Shown here: positions 38,401-39,179 of the stretch, piece by piece
How positions within the stretch are numbered: the first letter of the stretch is position 1
How the letters are laid out: each line of letters opens with the position of its first letter
NCBI GenBank assembly: GCA_929200255.1
Contig: CAKMYZ010000025.1
Coordinates: 1-39,179 of the forward strand
Source: an uncultured Alphaproteobacteria bacterium
GTDB taxonomy: Bacteria > Pseudomonadota > Alphaproteobacteria > Rhodobacterales > Rhodobacteraceae
Length of the DNA stretch: 39,179 nucleotides
Direction: 5' to 3'
The notes under the pieces: generated by a model
What the model was told of the DNA's origin: nothing
Databases searched by the model: none
The model's input: only the letters and a program-made list of their open reading frames with translations
Position numbers and translations under genes: made by a program

Positions 38401-38628
38401 ACGTACTATCCTACCCCCTACCGGACCAGACCCCTCATTGAATATCATGGTGATCAGACACTTGTTGGTTTTCAGGTGGGCGAAGTGCAATTTCATGCGT
38501 TGGTTCCTTCCCGAAACAGACCTGTTGAGGGGGATCAAGTATCTTTTCAGATACGTAAGAACACGTCGCACCTGTTTGATGGAACAACAGAGCAATCCCT
38601 GCTCAAAGTTGATGGCAGCCGCCAGTGA
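38401..38628 (+). pseudogene. Sugar ABC transporter ATPase, C-terminal remnant
   Basis: About 75 codons read PYRTRPLIEYHGDQTLVGF then GEVQFHALVPSRNRPVEGD, VSFQIRKNTSHLFDGTTEQS, and stop at 38626-38628. This is the C-terminal MalK/UgpC-type TOBE domain of a carbohydrate importer ATPase. The nucleotide-binding domain (Walker A and B, LSGGQ) is missing entirely; the junction lies between the arsR stop and 38401. The stop overlaps the xylulokinase remnant's GTG start, the original operon join being preserved. Confidence 0.75.
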
Positions 38629-38762
38629 CGTTCCTCGGTATCGATCCTGGCACGTCCGGTCTTAGAGCCCTTTTGGTCGGTGAAGATGGACACCCGATAG
38701 GCTCGGCGGAGTGTCACTATGAGGTATCCAACCCGGCCCGCGGTTGGTCAGAACAAGAACCG
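38625..38762 (+). pseudogene. Xylulokinase (FGGY family), N-terminal remnant
   Basis: From the GTG at 38625 (GTGA overlap with the ABC remnant) 46 codons read TFLGIDPGTSGLRALLVGED and then ARGWSEQEP, the N-terminal phosphate-binding GxDxGTS motif and GWSEQ segment of xylulokinases. One change is visible: DPGTS instead of DLGTS. Homology ends at about 38762; the rest of the roughly 480-residue kinase is absent and an oppositely oriented mannonate dehydratase fragment follows. The frame runs on to 38894 with unrelated residues. Confidence 0.78.
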
Positions 38763-38793
38763 TTTGAAAGCCGAATAGCGCAGGTTCGACGCA

Positions 38794-39126
38794 TCAAACC
38801 GATAAAGCAGCGACTATTCCTCTCAATTCTGCCAACCCTTTTAAACGACCGACTGCTGGGTAACCTGGCTGCGCATCTGACTGCAAATCGCTGAGAATGT
38901 CCTGACCATGGTCTGGGCGAAACGGTATTTCACTGTCAGCACGGCCCTCATGTTTTCGTCGGGTTTCTTCCGCCAGGAGGGCTGCAACAACGGAAACCAT
39001 GTCCGTCGATCCTTCAAGGTGAGCAGCTTCATGGAAGCTGTTTGGGACGCTTTCACTTTCGCGCCGCACATTCCGAAGGTGCGCAAAGTGGATTTTTGAC
39101 CCGAGACGCTGCACAAGTCCTGGAAG
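38794..39126 (-). pseudogene. uxuA: Mannonate dehydratase (uxuA), C-terminal remnant
   Basis: On the minus strand this reads LPGLVQRLGSKIHFAHLRNV, HEAAHLEGSTDMVSVVAAL, IPFRPDHGQDILSDL (catalytic and metal-site RPDHG), then PGYPAVGRLKGLAELRG to a natural C-terminus at 38794. UxuA dehydrates D-mannonate in hexuronate catabolism. Upstream of 39126 an in-frame stop (TGA) interrupts, so the rest is either lost or in another frame near the window edge. It lies head-on against the xylulokinase stub with only about 30 bases between. Confidence 0.78.
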
Positions 39127-39179
39127 TGTCTGACGTCAGCGCCTATGGGACCAAATAGGGCAATTTGCTAAAAGAGGGT

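Overview
The window looks like a chromosomal segment of a marine-type alphaproteobacterium of the family Rhodobacteraceae (Roseobacter group). This rests on protein resemblance, on the coding style (moderately high G+C, many 1-4 base start/stop overlaps) and on the set of conserved genes; I could run no database search. About 45 genes or gene remnants can be supported. There are no rRNA or tRNA genes and no CRISPR array.

Layout. (1) 1-5074: a partial unknown gene, a two-gene D-amino-acid/dipeptide unit (enolase-superfamily epimerase, likely dgcA, plus a class IV D-amino-acid aminotransferase), a 44-residue membrane microprotein, and a compact five-gene minus-strand operon (N-formylglutamate amidohydrolase family, DUF1244, a secreted protein, TerB, and a frameshifted glutathione-dependent isomerase). 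(2) 5295-14324: pyk, a small membrane protein, rpmI-rplT with a good promoter and terminator, a YrbL-like gene, then pheS and pheT, which are separated by a foreign-looking membrane gene, palindromic repeats and an ASCH-domain gene, followed by a GNAT gene and ytoQ. (3) 14433-20891: stress and detoxification genes arranged as divergent regulator/target pairs: TetR/thioredoxin, MarR/GST (with two operators placed on two promoters) and Lrp/alanine dehydrogenase, plus mscL, a second GST and an alpha/beta hydrolase. (4) 21328-36286: core information-processing genes in pieces: rplB-rpsS-rplV-rpsC-rplP, then rplJ-rplL, then a broken O-acyltransferase, then rpoB-rpoC. The usual flanking genes (rplW, rpmC, rplK-rplA, rpsL-rpsG-fusA) are missing at every junction, so the classical L10/rpo and S10 operons have been cut up. 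(5) 36330-39179: a gene graveyard holding a Tn3-type transposase fragment, a serine recombinase fragment, a truncated LysE exporter, and remnants of a sugar ABC ATPase, xylulokinase and mannonate dehydratase. These surround an intact ArsR/NIPSNAP/monooxygenase unit.

The strongest second-look items are: the broken ribosomal/RNA polymerase operons; the acyltransferase disrupted by a triplicated 8-mer between rplL and rpoB; two tandem perfect hairpins in the rpoB-rpoC gap; the MarR/GST operator geometry with a predicted leaderless marR mRNA; the base-precise recombinase/LysE junction at about 36852; and a possible ribosome-binding-site switch ahead of pheS. I see no convincing wholly new multi-gene system.
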